A stretch of DNA of 64,000 nt from Acanthaster planci (taxonomy: Eukaryota; Echinodermata; Asteroidea; Valvatida; Acanthasteridae). The DNA lies in contig NW_019091394.1 of NCBI RefSeq assembly GCF_001949145.1, positions 295,758 through 359,757 on the forward strand, written 5' to 3'. A program made the translations under genes and the position numbers. Below the pieces are notes generated by a model that was not told where the DNA came from, did not search any database, and was given only the letters and a program-made list of their open reading frames with translations. This document shows, piece after piece, positions 36,001 through 51,000 of this stretch (position 1 is the first letter of the stretch; each line of letters begins with the position of its first letter).

Positions 36001-39000
36001 AGAGGTTCATAAAGGTCTTTCTTGTCCGATTATTAACTTTAAGAAAATTTTAAAAATGCATTTTATATGATCATTTGTGTTTCTGTAAGTGTACTGACTT
36101 TACTAAAAACAAGTTGCATCGGAAACCTTGTATAGGGATTGATGGCATGCGTCTTAGCATAACACAGAGGGATCTGAAGAGATTTCAAAACATGCTTGTT
36201 TTTCCTATATCGGGGTAATGCTTATAGTTAACCTGTGATGTTTAACTAGTACTCCCAGAAAGTCATATTGCATTTGTTGTATTTGGCAAAGGTCATTTAT
36301 CATATTTCATAAATAAAATCATGACAGGCTAGAGCTTCCCCCCCTCCATAAAATCCCCAAATAAATAAACCTGTACTGAAATCAATCACAGTGAGTGCAG
36401 ATTACAAGCTTCCTGGATGATTATCAGTTCAAGACTTTCATAACAAGGAGGCAAACAGTAACAATGAAACATGTCATTTGGCTTCGCAACAACCTGACAG
36501 AAGCAGCTTCCCGAGTGGATTTTGCAAGTCCCATGATGGTCTTTGGTCAGATCCATACTACTTAGTACCAAGCGCAGGCCGCAATTTATCTCCATCATTA
36601 CACCGAGCATCGGGTGGCAACCAATGTAAATGGTTGTCACAGAAAGTTCCAGTCGGTCACCGGCTTAATGGGGGTCATTGAGAGAAATTGTTTGCACTGT
36701 TGGAAGGTAGCCCCAGCAATCACCATTACAGTTCACAAAAGGCAAAGCTTTCTATTCTTTGTCAAGAGAGGGGTGCAGAAGTTTGCTTTATATCAAATTC
36801 TGATTACAGATGCTGTTTGTAACACAAAACCAAAGTCTAGGCTTGTGCAGAAATGTAATTGCATGTATTACACATTTATATGTAATTTTAGGTTTTTTCA
36901 GTGCTGTGTTGCGCTTCATCAAATTGCTAAATATGAGAACTGAGTTAGGTATAAGTTGAACAGTATATATGTAGTTACATGTAGTTACATGTAAAGTATA
37001 TTTAAAAAAAAATCACCTGTTTCGCTTTGTTGGTTCCAGCCAAGTGCTGTTGCTGCATCACCGTCAAACCTATTAATCAAGGGGTTGTTTCAGGATAAAT
37101 CAACAGAACAATGACCCCAATAAAAGGCATGATTTCCTTCAATCCGATGCACTTAAAAATGACTCATCTCATTTGGAGGAGGGCATCAGGGGTCATTTTC
37201 CATTCTCACATTGCCCACACGTTGAATTGCTTTGAAACATTCCACCGCTGAGGGCCTGGAAGCTCTCAAGAGTTTTATTTAGTGACCCCGGCTTGTTTGA
37301 TTAGCTCTCCAGAGCACCTGTTCAATCTGCTAAGAATATCCCATCGTAATTTTTTGAGAGAGAGAGACGGGGAATGCATATTTCTCGTAGGAACTCTACT
37401 TCGATTGCCACTTGTGGTTGCAGGCTGTCAACTCTGTCTGCTTGATCTGTGATGACTGCACGTGATTGAGGGCCCTTTAAGCTAGCATTCCTGGCAGAGA
37501 TTGCAGAGTAGTGGAGATTTTCTGTGTGTGGAGTGATGGAGATTTCGACAGTGGAAAAACAGAGAGAATACCAGATGTGCTCATGCATGTACATACTGCA
37601 TTTGGGTTTACTGCAAATCACATTGTGTTTAGTTAGAGGCTTTCTTTGATTGGAAAGGCAGAGTGGTATTTGAGAAGGTGTTAGTAAGGGCAGTGCCCCT
37701 TTTATTGGCTGTGTGCAGAGGGTTGAGGACTCTGTTTAAAGGATCCGTGAAGATCTCCGTGGACAAACTGTTATTAAATTGTTTAAAATAGTCACTAATA
37801 TGCCAGTAACACGATAGGGGATGTAAAAAAGGAATAAGATTCCCTTTGTCGTGGTTAATTTTAGTTACCCCTCAAATTAATGTTTTAATCCTGACAAATG
37901 ATGGCGCTGTGTGGGACGTACGATTGAGAACCCATAATTATAGTCAGGCACCCTTTTGGCACGTCTGGAACAGAGAAGAACATAGACACTGGACACTCAT
38001 AATTTCTGCAGAAGGTTCAAACGTAAAATACATGTCCACATAAACAATGCCCGCACCCTGTAAAAGCATGCACACATGCTGTGCCCACCACTGTATGGGC
38101 AATTTCACATGAGCGCCGGGCTGATTTGGAAGCATTTCATACCTTTTGTCATTTGCATTTCATGAAAGCTCCTCTCCGTCTTTGTTCACAGGATTTCTTT
38201 GATTTTTTCCAAAGATCATGGACGTGGCATCTGACTTAGGCAATCATTTGAATGTAATCCCAAACGAGTTATTCATGTTTGGAAGAAAATACTGCGGCTA
38301 GAATTGCGCGCTGCACAGTTTGGAGCTCGCTGTCGGTCCTGACCATTTGGCTCTGGTCAGCGTGACTTTTGATGTCAAAATTTGTCTAAATTTCGCTTGG
38401 GTTGGAAAGTTATGCAGGCTTGTCCAATCTTTATAGGTGTTGCCACAGGCTGTAGCAACAAATTCAGTTGGCATGAACTCTAAACGCACCCAAAAATTGG
38501 ACTGAATTTTCCGAAATCAACCCAAGACAAGCATTCATGCGGTAACAGTGTGTGATGATGTCTTCTCAAATGTACATCATAGACATGCAAATTTTCTATG
38601 CCTCTTGGAGGCGGGGCCATTTTGCCAAAAATTTGTTTTGATTTTTTTCCCATTCATTAATCAAAACAACAACGTTTACATTCTGGATACCCTTTACAAA
38701 AACATACAATTTTCAATTATAAATCATAAAAACCACCTATCATGGGGCCCTTTAATCCTCTTGTACTATGTAGCAAGTTGGGGCTAGTACGTGGTGGTGC
38801 ATATAAAGACAATGTCTCAAGTCTGCAACAAACTGCACGTATGTGAACAGTGTTGTCTCACCCGACCATGGGCACAGGAAGGAAAGTGGTCCTTCACCTT
38901 GACATTCAGTCGTTCAGTTTTGGCCTCCAGAGGGCTCACTTGTGCACTTAGTCCATTCCTCTTGCATCAATGTGTCGGTGCTGTCGCATGCACACTAGCA

Positions 39001-42000
39001 TTGTTTGTCCTTGCTAGGCCTAACGCATCCGTTATTGATCATCAAGCGCTGAAAGAAAAACTTGAGCAAGGTTCTTTGAGTCAGGCGAGTATCCTCATTT
39101 CTCAGTGTCTTTCTCATTCCCTGGCAACAGTTCAAGCAGATGATCCTACAAAGCCACAATGCTCACACTCCTCGAAACCAGACCAGGAAACTCACCAAAC
39201 TAATCTGATCCATTTTTTTTTTGGTTTTTATTATTTCAATGGAAGTATCTTGAGTTTGTTGTTATAAATACCGGCACTCTTTGCTGATGACGTTTGTTGA
39301 GGTATGAAGGAAGTTGACTGGAATTTGAACCGCTACCAAGTGAGCTATCCGACAGAATGTTGGCAGCCCTCTGACAATATTAATCAACTCTATTGCAAAC
39401 TTGTATTAAATTTCCTTGTGGTAATCATTAAAATTAAATCTTGAGCAGCTGTGACCTTTGTTGCTCAGGAGAAAAATTTCCTGATGCTCATATTGTTTGA
39501 AACGACATACCAGAGAGATAATTAGGGAACATGCCAGTTGGATTGATTTTTTACCTTATTTCTTTTGATGCTTAAAACCTACTGCAGCAAAACTGACATT
39601 CCAGGCTGTTGTTTGTAACATGATTGAATTATGGGAAAAACACCGAGTCATTTCGTTTCTACCGCTGCGTGCTTCAGTGCTTTTGTGTTCAGCGGACATC
39701 TGACCAAATCCATTCAAATCAAATCAGGCCTGTGCTCCACGTTGTCAGTGATTCAGTTTGTCGAGAAGTCTTGGAGGCTTTGACCAGGCGGTTGTGACAC
39801 TTGTCTGCGTACACGGAAGGCCGTTGTTCATTCAGGCTGAGTGTCTTTAACAGCAAGTTTCAAGGCACATCAGCGTTTGAAGGTTCTTGGCGTGGTGTTT
39901 TCTCAAGCCCTAAAGCTTTTCCTTGAGAGGGGAAGAGGCGGAGAGGGGACATCGAGTTTTGGAAACACATTTGAACCAGACATTGTTTTTTTTCTCAGGG
40001 CTGCATGGTAAACACTCAAAGAAAAAAAAAAGAGAAAAACTTGCAAAGTTTATGGTGATCCAGTTCTGGGATTGTCAGTGTTTGTAAGTGGAGTGATGGA
40101 CAGTGGTAGGGTCTTTGTGGTAGAAGGTCGTTAGACAGATTTCCTCCTCCATTATTTTGCCAGCTGTCTCAGTTGTCTAGAAGGGAAACGGCTTTGCACA
40201 CCCTCCACTGCGATGCCATCGTGATGCCACGTCGACAGGAAACAAGCGGTCCAGCGGTTGGGCGATCGGCTGAGACAGAGTGGATCACACTGTCTGTGAG
40301 GCTGTGAAGAGTAATTTGGATTGTATGAATGCAAGCTCCAGAATCAATAGGATGTCACTTTGGATAAGACAAGATGGTAGAGGTTGTTATTGAAAGGATG
40401 TGTTTACAAACGACAGAAGAATATCACCAATTCTAGGAAGTACACTTAGGAATGGATGAAACAGTCTTTAGTTCAATAATCAGACCATGACGATGGTCTG
40501 TAGAAGTAAAGCAAATTGTGTGCTTGGAAAAATTATAAATTGTATTCCAATAGTAAAACTTTTATAATTAAATATCAGGACGTCTTTTAAGCTTTGAAGC
40601 TTTTCATGGTGAAGGTAGCAAGTTAGTTATAGAGGTTTGCGGTAACCATGCAATGATACCTCTTTCTGAGCACGCGTGGTTCTAAAAAGAATCGGAGGGT
40701 ACCCAGCGTTTCAGACAGTATGCTCTGTCCATATGCAGGAGACTGCCGAACTCACAGGAAGTCTTTCTCTGAGGTTCCCAGTAATTTAATAAATTCTGTC
40801 TATGGATTAACCATCGTATGTGAGGCCAAGAAGTGTCAACGGGCACACTTCAACATGTAAAAATGAAATTTCCAAGACCCAAATTATTTGATGTAAAATT
40901 GGTACAGAACAAGACTTTTTTGTGTCTATAGAAGCAGATGATTGTAATCATAATCACAGAAATCAATGCATACACTTGGCTCATGTCAGAGGGGCAGATG
41001 AAGCAGATTGTGGGCACTGAAGCCTCCTCTGCATTAGAGGACACAGCTGTGATGCATTGCCGGGATATTCAAATTAGAAGTGGTTTGTCATCCAATCAGA
41101 TTGTGGAGTCAGGCTGGCAGTGCTAAATGGCTCATAAAGGAAAAAAAAAGAAAAGAAAAAGAGAGGGCCTTGCCAAATATTAACAGTGTGGATGGAGTTG
41201 GTTGCCATGGTCGCAGCCAATCAGGTTATAGCTACCAAGGAAGCATTTGCATAGCTTTCTGATGCCACATTTCTATTCCAAATATTTACATGTACATCAG
41301 CACATGGTGATTTCACAGCATATTAAACCAGCTTTATGCTGAGTATTTCTCATTCTGCCTGGGGGTGGTATCAAACCCTACCCTACCCTAGCGTAATAAA
41401 TTTGCCCTCTGTGGAAAATGTTTCCTTTGTATAAAGTGAAGCAGCGTGCAGAATTTACGATTTTGTAAGAAAACTGGAGATGTGTGTGCGTGCAGTTTAC
41501 TACACCCCATGAATTAGAACATGTATTTTAGGACACGACCGTGCTTTTCCCGTGTCACTGGGCCATCCGACGATTAAAAGCCGTGAATGATCTGTTCTTA
41601 AGATAAAAAGCACAGAGAGGAGGAGAAAAAGAGAAAGCAAATCAGTGGTTGCTAAGCAGTTGTTTGAAGGAATGATGAGAATGTGCATTTAGGGATTGAG
41701 GCGCGGTAATTGACGGGTCCTTGAGGTGGACGATTTCAGTAGCCACTCACCAGTTTGGAGGAGGAAAAAAAAAAACACGGAGTCACCTGAATCCAGGAAA
41801 ACAGTTTTCCCCATGGACTCCCGCATGCCGCCACGCTGGTGCGGTGGCCTCAGCGAGGATTACTCATCAGTGACTTGGTAGCAACGGACGACACAGATAC
41901 CGACACAATGTCAGTAATTACTGGCGTATCTCCCTGCGGCACCGACGTCATTTCTTCAGCTTAAGTTTTCCGGTCTCTCTTTTCCATCTGGTCTCGGCGC

Positions 42001-45000
42001 CTAATGCTCAACAGAACCTTGACTCAGCTCTGGGATTATCAGAGTTCTTCTTAATGTGCCCTGAAGCATTGCTACTGAGTAACAAGAGTCGGCTCTATTC
42101 ATTTTTTCCATGCGAATTTTTACAAAAAAGAATATCAGTTTTAATCATAATGTTTGTCAGCATCCACCCACGGAGGTATTGCCCCCTCACCAGTGTTTGT
42201 TCAACCCTGGAATATATTTTGCAGCTTGTTTTCATGAACACAGTTGGAGGAAAAAAAACTTTGAAATTACCTGAACTGGGTCAATTCTGGGAGTGACTTT
42301 TGGAATTGGACAAAGGGACTGCCACGCATTGTTATATAGGCCATCGCTTAGCAATCGGCTCTCTTCACAGTTGATGCATCCTTCTTTTGCAAACTAACTC
42401 GGGTGAAACAACGTCTGCCCAAAGAGATGGGTTTCAGAATTGGATTATTGCACTGTTTTGACGTGACTGCCGCTTCTTGCCTCCACTGGGACTCTAACCT
42501 ATTTTCAGACCACCCTGCAAACACCACAGCTTCATAAATATAAAGTGGAATTAGGCAACCCTTGCGCTAGACGCTTGTGTCTTTATCGCGGGAAAATAAG
42601 TGAAGAACTTGGCATCCTCATGCAACTTGAATACGTAAACAGCAAGTTTTTGGATCTATAAATTTACAGCAATACTGAAGAGGGCACAGTATGGAGGTTG
42701 GGTCTCATGAATCAGACTTGGAAATGATTTTTGTGTCTTCAGTCGCAAATAGGTGAGAGAACTGACATTCATCTTTAAGAAAACTTGAGTATTGGAGAAA
42801 TATTTTCTTCCGTACTTTGCTTGAACAAAAGTGAAACTTGTCTCCTTTGGAAGGCAAAGCTAAAGCCACTGTTTTGGACTGGGATTGAATTTCCTCACAT
42901 AGTGTTGTGGTTATCCAAGTTGGGAATCTATGGCAAGGAGATGTCTGCACCAAACAACTCCCTTACCAGTACAGTGTTACTACCCACGAACCAATTTTTG
43001 GTGGACGCACCTTGCGCCACTCAGAATTCCAGCTCAGACATCGGCATCTTTGTGGTCTTCTTAATCCTGGGCATCTTGATTGTCATCGGCAATGTTGTGG
43101 TGCTCGTCGTCATCCTCAAGAATGAAGTGCTCCTCCAGACGGGCTACTCTTACATCATCAGCTTGACCGTGGCCGACCTGCTAGTGGGCATCAATTGTGT
43201 CATTGAGGCGGTCATGCTGCGGGTGGCCGTGCCAGAACCCAAGTGGTGTCTGGTCCGCATCGCCTTCCTGATTCTGGCCTCCTTGGCCAGCATCCTGAGC
43301 GTTTTTGGCATCGCCTATGACCGCTACATCGCCATCACCAACCCCATGGTCTACACGCAGCGGGTGGGCCAGTTCCAGTCGCGAGTCATCGTCACCATCA
43401 TCTGGATCGTGGCCCTGTTGATTGGACTAGCCCCGCTGATGGGTTGGAGCGACGTGTCGGTGTACGCGGGCTGCTGTCAGATCCTGCGCACCTTCATCGG
43501 CAGCTACATGCTGTTTTTGACTTTTGCCTGCTACATCCCACCACTGCTCGTCCAGCTCTACTTCTACTCCTGCATCCTGCAGATCTCCCGTAACCAGGCG
43601 CGCCGCATCGCAGACCTCCAACGCAACACCTGCGTGGTGCGCAATGTGCGCACCTCCCGGACCCACAAGGCGCTGAAGACCTTGACAGTCGTCATTGGTT
43701 GTTTTGTCCTGACCTGGACCCCCTTTTTTGTTGCTCTGGCCATCCACGCCATCTGCGCCGAGTCCTGCAACCTTCACACCATCATCCAGGACTGCCTCGT
43801 CCCACTGGGATTCACCAACTCCTTCCTGAACCCTTTTGTCTACGCCTTCTGGAGCCGGGATTTTCGGGAGAGCATGCTGGTGATAAACTGCTGCACGGAA
43901 AGGAATCGGGAGAGACTGGTCCGAGTCTGGACGATCAGGAGAACCACACGGGTGACCGTGGTCTCGCAACGAGTCAGCAGTCACTCAGAGATGAACACCA
44001 ATAGGCACATTGTGTACCTGTGATTACATGGACCAGTTTGCAAAAGCAGCCACCTTGTATGCAGATAAACATATCTTACTTCAGTTCCACAGCATTTCAC
44101 AATTAGAAAACCATAAATGGTCACTGAAGTCCATTTCTGTACCATACTTTTTCCGAGTCATTTAAAATCCAATTCTAAACTGCCCTCCAGTAGGAAATAT
44201 TTTGTAGTTTTTCAAAATCTGCTACACAGAGCTCTACAGAAAGTGATTTTGGCTGGGTTTTACACAAAAAATAAAGTGTTGGATTCTGAATGATAGGTTA
44301 AGCCAATCTTTAAAAATGAAAAGATCCAGCTATTGATTTACCATCTTAGTTGTTGCAGCATAGAAGCTGTCATGATCATGTGCCTGGAATTTGTCCCCTC
44401 AAAAACTTGAGGGGAAACTTAAGAGGTTTTATATTTGAATTATGCTTTGAAAAAGCCGCATCTCCTTGGTTCTCGTTCATCGCCAATAAAAAGGCACTGA
44501 TGACATTTTCTTTATTTGATTTCCAAAAGCTTTATACCGATAAATCCACAATCCTTCAATTAGATCAAAACTCTCCCTCCCCCAAGTTTTTTTGCAATTT
44601 TGTCTTGCATCTCTATCTCCAAAGCAAGAGTCTTGGTACATGTACATCTCGAAGCAGGGCTTAATAACTATTCACTGGGTAGGAAACGTGTCCAAAATAT
44701 CTGTCAAACTGGTGAGGTTTATTCGAAAATGTTACACGTGCAATCAACAGCCTCAAGGCACAAAAAGCTTCTGTGTCATGAGTGCCCCCCAAAAAATCTG
44801 ACACACTAATTGCTCACACCGTTTGACAATTTTTCTTTAACTGTAACATGTAAAAATGACCTCTCTCATCAATGTCTGTAACGTAGTGTCAGTCTTTTTT
44901 AAAGTACAAAACGTGCAATGTGTAAGTGCCACACATATTTAGAATATGTTTTAAGGTCTACAGTTAACTTCATTTGACCAGTGAAAATATTCTTTTATTT

Positions 45001-48000
45001 GATAAAGTTATTTATTAATGCATTCTAACTGCATTTATGCTTCTGACGTAAAAATTGTATCTGAAATGTGGCAAAGCTTTTTTTAATACTCTTGTGAACT
45101 GAAACAACAGTTAGAATAACTAGCTTTTAAAAATTTTGCACCAAAAATTGTTTATAAATATGAAGGAAAGTTTGAGAGCGTCAAACACCAATGACAGTCA
45201 AAGCTAGTAAGAACAGTTACTATGAAAGATTCTTATGTGATATGAAAAAAGAGTAACTACAAAAATTGTTAGTTTTTGAAATGTTTTTTTTCACATGTTG
45301 GTATCCAACAATAAAATTTGTGTATTCTGTCCATTTGGGAAGACATGTACTTCTCTGTGTCTTTAATAGGCGCCCCTGATGCAAAGCAAGTTTTCCCAAT
45401 CATTTCTCACGTGTTAATTGTGCAATAGGTGTTGATTTTTTAGCTGCGCCTAGGAAGTCCTTGTGTGGGTTGGTTCATCCTCATTTATTAAAGTGAAGTC
45501 ATTATTAGGTCCGTGGAAGTACCTCTTTCGGGGGAAATGTTTTCACAAAATTAGTTGTTTTTTTCCCCCCAGATTTTTGGGACTATTGGGGGGTTACTCT
45601 CAAGTCTTGAAGTAAGATTTCTTGTCCTTGACTTGTCCTGACAGCTTCAGAATTGACGATTTAGTTTGGTTTTTGTCCTTGTCTCATAAGCTGCTTCCAT
45701 TTTTTTTATTGAGTAATTAATCTCCATATAAAAATTCATTGGTTTTTGAATCACAAACTCATTTCCAGTTTGGGGACAGTAGCGACAGATTCCAACATCT
45801 TATCCGAATTCCTAAGGGGCTACTAAAGCCGACTTGATCCCCGGTGGTGGTTCCGTGCTCATGCATTTCAAGCCTTGAATTTCTCTTCTTTGAATACATT
45901 AATCTTTCTTACAGAGAAGATCTGAATATTCCAACAACTGAATTTCCAACTGACCTTTAAAACTAACTGTAATTAAAGTTTGGACCTTATTGTGTTTTTT
46001 TCCTGAAATCTTTTGGTTTCCAAATCCACTTACATCATAAATGTACTTGCCAGGCCTCCCACTCACAAAATGAACTAAAACTGAGGTTTTAATATCACTT
46101 TGAAGCTGCGCTTTGCCATTTTCAAATGACTACATCAGTCTCCCCTGCTTGATAATCTGAGAAGTTTCCAAGGTTATTGATAAGGTGAATTTTTTTTTTA
46201 ATTTGGTAAACAGAAGTCCACACTAAGTTTCAACCAGTACATGCCTTTTGGTGGACCCGTTAGCTGATGAACAGAATGCCGTTGAAGCTACACAGGGGCC
46301 CTACCAGTCAATCATAGATGCCGCCCCCTCTAATTGTACTGCCCCCGTATGAGAAACTCCCTACCCTACAGACACACTTCATAGACTCCTTTCCCTGCCT
46401 CCTTTAAGCCCCTGCCGGATGATTCCAAACCCACCTCTGAGTTTCTGAAGGAGCGAGGAAGCTTGAGCCAGCCTTTTTGTCTTCCTCAAAACAACTACTA
46501 AAGAGCGCAGGTTTCTGTGAAGCATGCATGAAATGTATTTCGGAAATTCATTTACTGCATTTGATTGAATGGTTTTGGTTTGTGTTAAAAACACTCACAA
46601 AAGTGAAACCCTTAAAATTAATCCTGTCCTTAAAAAGAGAACAGGGGAAGTTGTATCCTAATAAAATAGAAGAGTTTGTCTCAACACACTCAGCCAGCAA
46701 AAGTCTACTCGTGAATTTACAGTGCACCAGCTTGTCAAAGACCCAGCCACTGTCAAATTAAATTGGAAATTGCCTCGAGTTTGATTTGCCGCAGACATTA
46801 AGCAAATTTGCGAGGGGAGGCGTGGTGTGCAGATTGGAGAGGGAAAAAAAATAAGCTTCTGACGGCAGAGACAACTTACCCCACGTGCATTCAGTTGAGG
46901 TGATAATTTTCCGTAAGAGTGGGTGTAAGATTTTAAGGAACTGCTTTCGACTCTGACAGCTGGGGTGGCTGGTCAGCTCTTTCCGCTAGGGATTGATCCT
47001 GAGAACTTTCAGATGGCAGTCTACCTAAACGAATGGATGGATACCAATTTATGGTTGCTTGGTGTACTGATTAAATCGAGTGTTTGATGCAGTCTTCAGA
47101 GCTTCCATGATGTTGTGAGCGCTCACATAGTGACTAGTTCTTTGAAGCCCAATAAAGTTAACATGTTGATCGCCTGAGATGTGCTTACACGCACTGTTAA
47201 TTAACTTCACTGCCCAGTACCACACCTTACTCAGCATAATAAACATGAGAAGTTTAGAACCAACTAAAATAAAATGTAATTTGCCTGAAATTGCACTTCC
47301 CAAGGTCCTAGAAAGTCAGTGTCACATACATGTAGCCGAAGATAAGCCCCTTATCCTCGTGGAAATTGGACATGGCAGTCTGGTGACCTTATGAGCACAT
47401 TTTTGGAACAAACTACAGAACACTGTGGACCAGACTGGAAAAATCTAGCTGTCTTTCTTAAAGATGGAAATATAAATGCCAGACTGAGGAACCAGGTGGC
47501 TGAATTTAGACATCATTAGATGGCCAAACTGGGTCAAAAAATGTTGTGGCCAATTTTGTACAAATCCGTCTGCCAGACTGGACAGTCCAGTGGCCAGACT
47601 ATTAAATATCCTGATGACATAAGGGCATCTTACAACCATGTTATTGCAGGTCACCCAACACAGGAAAACATAATCTAACAAGTTTATCTCTTCCTAACTT
47701 GTTTGCTTTCCTGCCATGTCTTCATATATGCACATCGTCACTCGGGACTGGACATACATACATATATTTTCACACTGTCTTCTTTGCCTATTCCCCAAAC
47801 CTTTCAAGAAGACAAATTTGCACTAGGGAGGCTGTTCCCTCCCTGAACACACTCTGTTCACCAAACAGTGAAACACAACTCCAACAGTATTTACAGGGAT
47901 TGCTGGACCCGAACTCACTAGATCCACAATTGCCTTTCCCTTAAGCAAATGAGCAGCACAATTGGCTTGTCACTAACCGTCTCCAATGTACGGCGTCCAT

Positions 48001-51000
48001 CGTCCATCTTAAACAAACAATGAGCTTGACTGAGGCCTGGGGCTTCTGACATAGAAAGCAGCAAGAAGACCGAATTCCATCAAATCCTCCGTGCATCAAA
48101 CGAAGAGCATTCAGTCATGTTTAATAATTAAAGAATTTAAAAAACACAAACAGAAACAGTTGTTCATTAAATGTGGTAGAAGTTTAATGAAAGCTGTGAC
48201 ACTTACAGGAAAGTGAAAAAAAGAAAGAAAAGAAACCAAAAGCAAAACTGGCCGACCCCAAATGCACTTTGGAAAGCCTCCATCCCTTTACACAATTTGC
48301 TCAGCCCCTCTTTCAGTACTCCTTTGATGGTATCTTCACATCTATCCATTTTCCCACAAGCACAAAGTGCTTTGCACTTTCAATACTCCCCACAGAGACA
48401 TCAAGCATAGGTCCCAGCCCCACAACTTTGTGCCTTTAGTTATTAACTATATTGATGCACAACCAGCATTTGACGGAGTGAGAAACAAAACCGACACCTG
48501 CGTTCACAGTTCCACATGCCACTTATTGATCTGTGTCTGCAGATATATTTTTCTTCCAACCGTATCCAAATGTTGCAGGTCAAGCCTTCCCCCTCTTCCA
48601 AAGAAACAGATCAGATTTTTCGCCTCCAGTATTCCTGTTGTAAATAGAAATTGAACCATAGTCGCAATTCCAACTTATGTTTGATGCAAATTTAATCATT
48701 TCCATGCCAATGGAAAACAAAAACAGTATTTATAGTTGTACAGTATGATGTAAACAAGCTCTCAAGGTTTCAGTTTCATTCTTGCTATTTTTTTACTGAA
48801 GATTTGTCCAAAATCCTCCATATCTTTGTGTAGGCTTTTAGTTGGTCTGAATCAGTTGTGTGAGTGAAAAATTTCTTGAAAAACTCAATGTTCACAAAAC
48901 AGGGAGGCCCAGCTAGGCTTGTTTCCACACCTTTGCCGTGAACAGTTTAAAGATGCCCCATCATCGCCCGAGAACGCACTAATGAAGTTACTGTGAATTG
49001 GGTACATGGCCTAGCCATATTGCTGGCTATCGATCAGCACGAACCTGGTGCCCACAAGCCACTCCGGGCAGGTTATTTGCTCAGAGTGGTACACCGTGCT
49101 GGTAGACCCACAAACTGTGCTCACAGTTCCATTCTCACACGCTCCACCTGCGAAATGGTACTGCTGACAACATTCAATTTATCACAGTCCCATTGCTATG
49201 TGTTGATTCTCAAATCCAATTCAGATTTGAAGAACACACACCAAACTTTTTTCCAGTGACAAATAGGGCTGAGTCAATTCAAATAATTCACTTTTTGAAT
49301 ATCCGACCTTCAATTTGATTGATATCCGAATATTTAGTCATACTGACCGGCAGATTGTTGATGAACAAACCATATACAAAATCAGTTACACAACTCTACA
49401 TTATAATCAATATAATAGCTTCTCACGTCTAGGATTATCTCCAGCCATGATTTAGCAAGATTTAAGAGATGAACACTACTTCTTGCCCAGTTGAAAATTT
49501 CTGTTCCTTTTAAATTGTTTAATGAATATTTACTTCCTGAATCATTGTAAGATTTCTGTCGCTTTTCACTTGAATCTGCTTGAAACAAGCCTCCGTAGTG
49601 CATTTTTCTCATTTAAAGTGAAAGAAAATGTTCCCTTCCTTTTCACGAATTTTGCATTCGAATATTCAAGTTCAGAAAATAATATTCAAATATTCAATAA
49701 TCGATCGAATATTCAGTTATTCGGATATTTGGCACAGCCCCAGCGACAACTCCATCCAGTAAAATGCTAATCATAGCTTCTGTGTGGAGCCATTGTGGAA
49801 AGAAACTTGTGCATGTCAAATTTGATTTAAATATCATTTGTCTGGTTTTAGGTGTCTTTTTTCCTTCACTCAAGTCATCCCTGCGTTGAGTTTCATTTCC
49901 CTTTTACCCCACAAACCCCTGTCCTCTTTTGTCTGATCCATCAGTCCCTCTTTTCCAGCCTGTCCTTTCTCCTTGAATTCTTCATTTACAGCTGGGCTGC
50001 TCTATTAAATGTTTTGCCTCATTTTATTCCAGTCAGCCAATCAGCAGAAAATAGATTGGGAAATGCTCAGCCATGGTTGGCTACCACAGCGGTGGTCCAT
50101 TTGCCCACAATTTTAGACTGCAATTTGCCATTACCAAAGATGTATGCGGATTTCATTGAGTCTGTGAATTCCGGCTGCTCTAGGAAGATCGTGAATTTTT
50201 TTTTTTCATAAACGAGATAAAAGGGATGATGCAATGTACAAATGGCAATAAAGGGCTGTCTTTCCTGCATTTTTTGTTAACCCCAAAGAGGTGTTCACTT
50301 CAAGAGGATTGATTTCTACTTTTTTGTTTAAGCTTTGGTCGTCGTCGGCCTTTGGAATTTCAGTGGCTTGTGGTTAACTGTACATTGTACAGCCGCAGCA
50401 GTCATACAGGAAGGATTATTATTAGTAACATTACTGGTTTATTTCCATCTCATCTCATAGCCGACAGGCAAAATAGCACGGTAGATTACAATTAAAGCTT
50501 ACATTACATTAAATGAATTTAAGAACACCTGAATAATTCTACAAAGGAAAAAACGGGTAACAACAGACTTTGAAATTTTACCACCTACCAAATTTTGGTT
50601 TAAAATAAACACCACTGGCAATTATAACGCATACTTTGATTTTATAAATGAAGAAAACATAAATTGTACTACACAGAGAATAAAGATATTAAAAATAGCT
50701 AACGGCGGAAAAATGTTCATCCACAAATTATTGTAAAATATGGCACTGGAGTGTTAAAACAATCTGTTTTTGAGCTGCTTTGTTCATCAATGACTCAGCA
50801 ATATCTGAGAGATATACTATGGCTCTTTTTAAGATGCTGGGAACCACTGAAACAGACTAAATATCACATTCAAATAATGACCCTCTCTCCGTCACATTTG
50901 AATATCCCCCAAATTATGTGAAGTTTCTGCCAGAAATTTAGGAAACAACCCAAAGCAATGTCAGACTCGGCAGCTTGAATCCATCTTCATTTTACCAGCT

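Noticed and set aside
38791-39267. 158-codon plus-strand open frame in the COG3 intron
   Set aside because: No recognisable domain, no splice or promoter context, and the C-terminal part comes from T-rich homopolymers. Length alone is not enough in 18 kb of intron.
43427-43984. 185-codon minus-strand frame
   Set aside because: It lies exactly antisense to the GPCR coding sequence and is explained by the codon composition of that GC-richer exon.
50400-50720. Possible retrotransposon remnant in the COG3 intron
   Set aside because: The AT-rich sequence looked element-like, but I found no conserved reverse-transcriptase or integrase motif, no termini and no target duplication.
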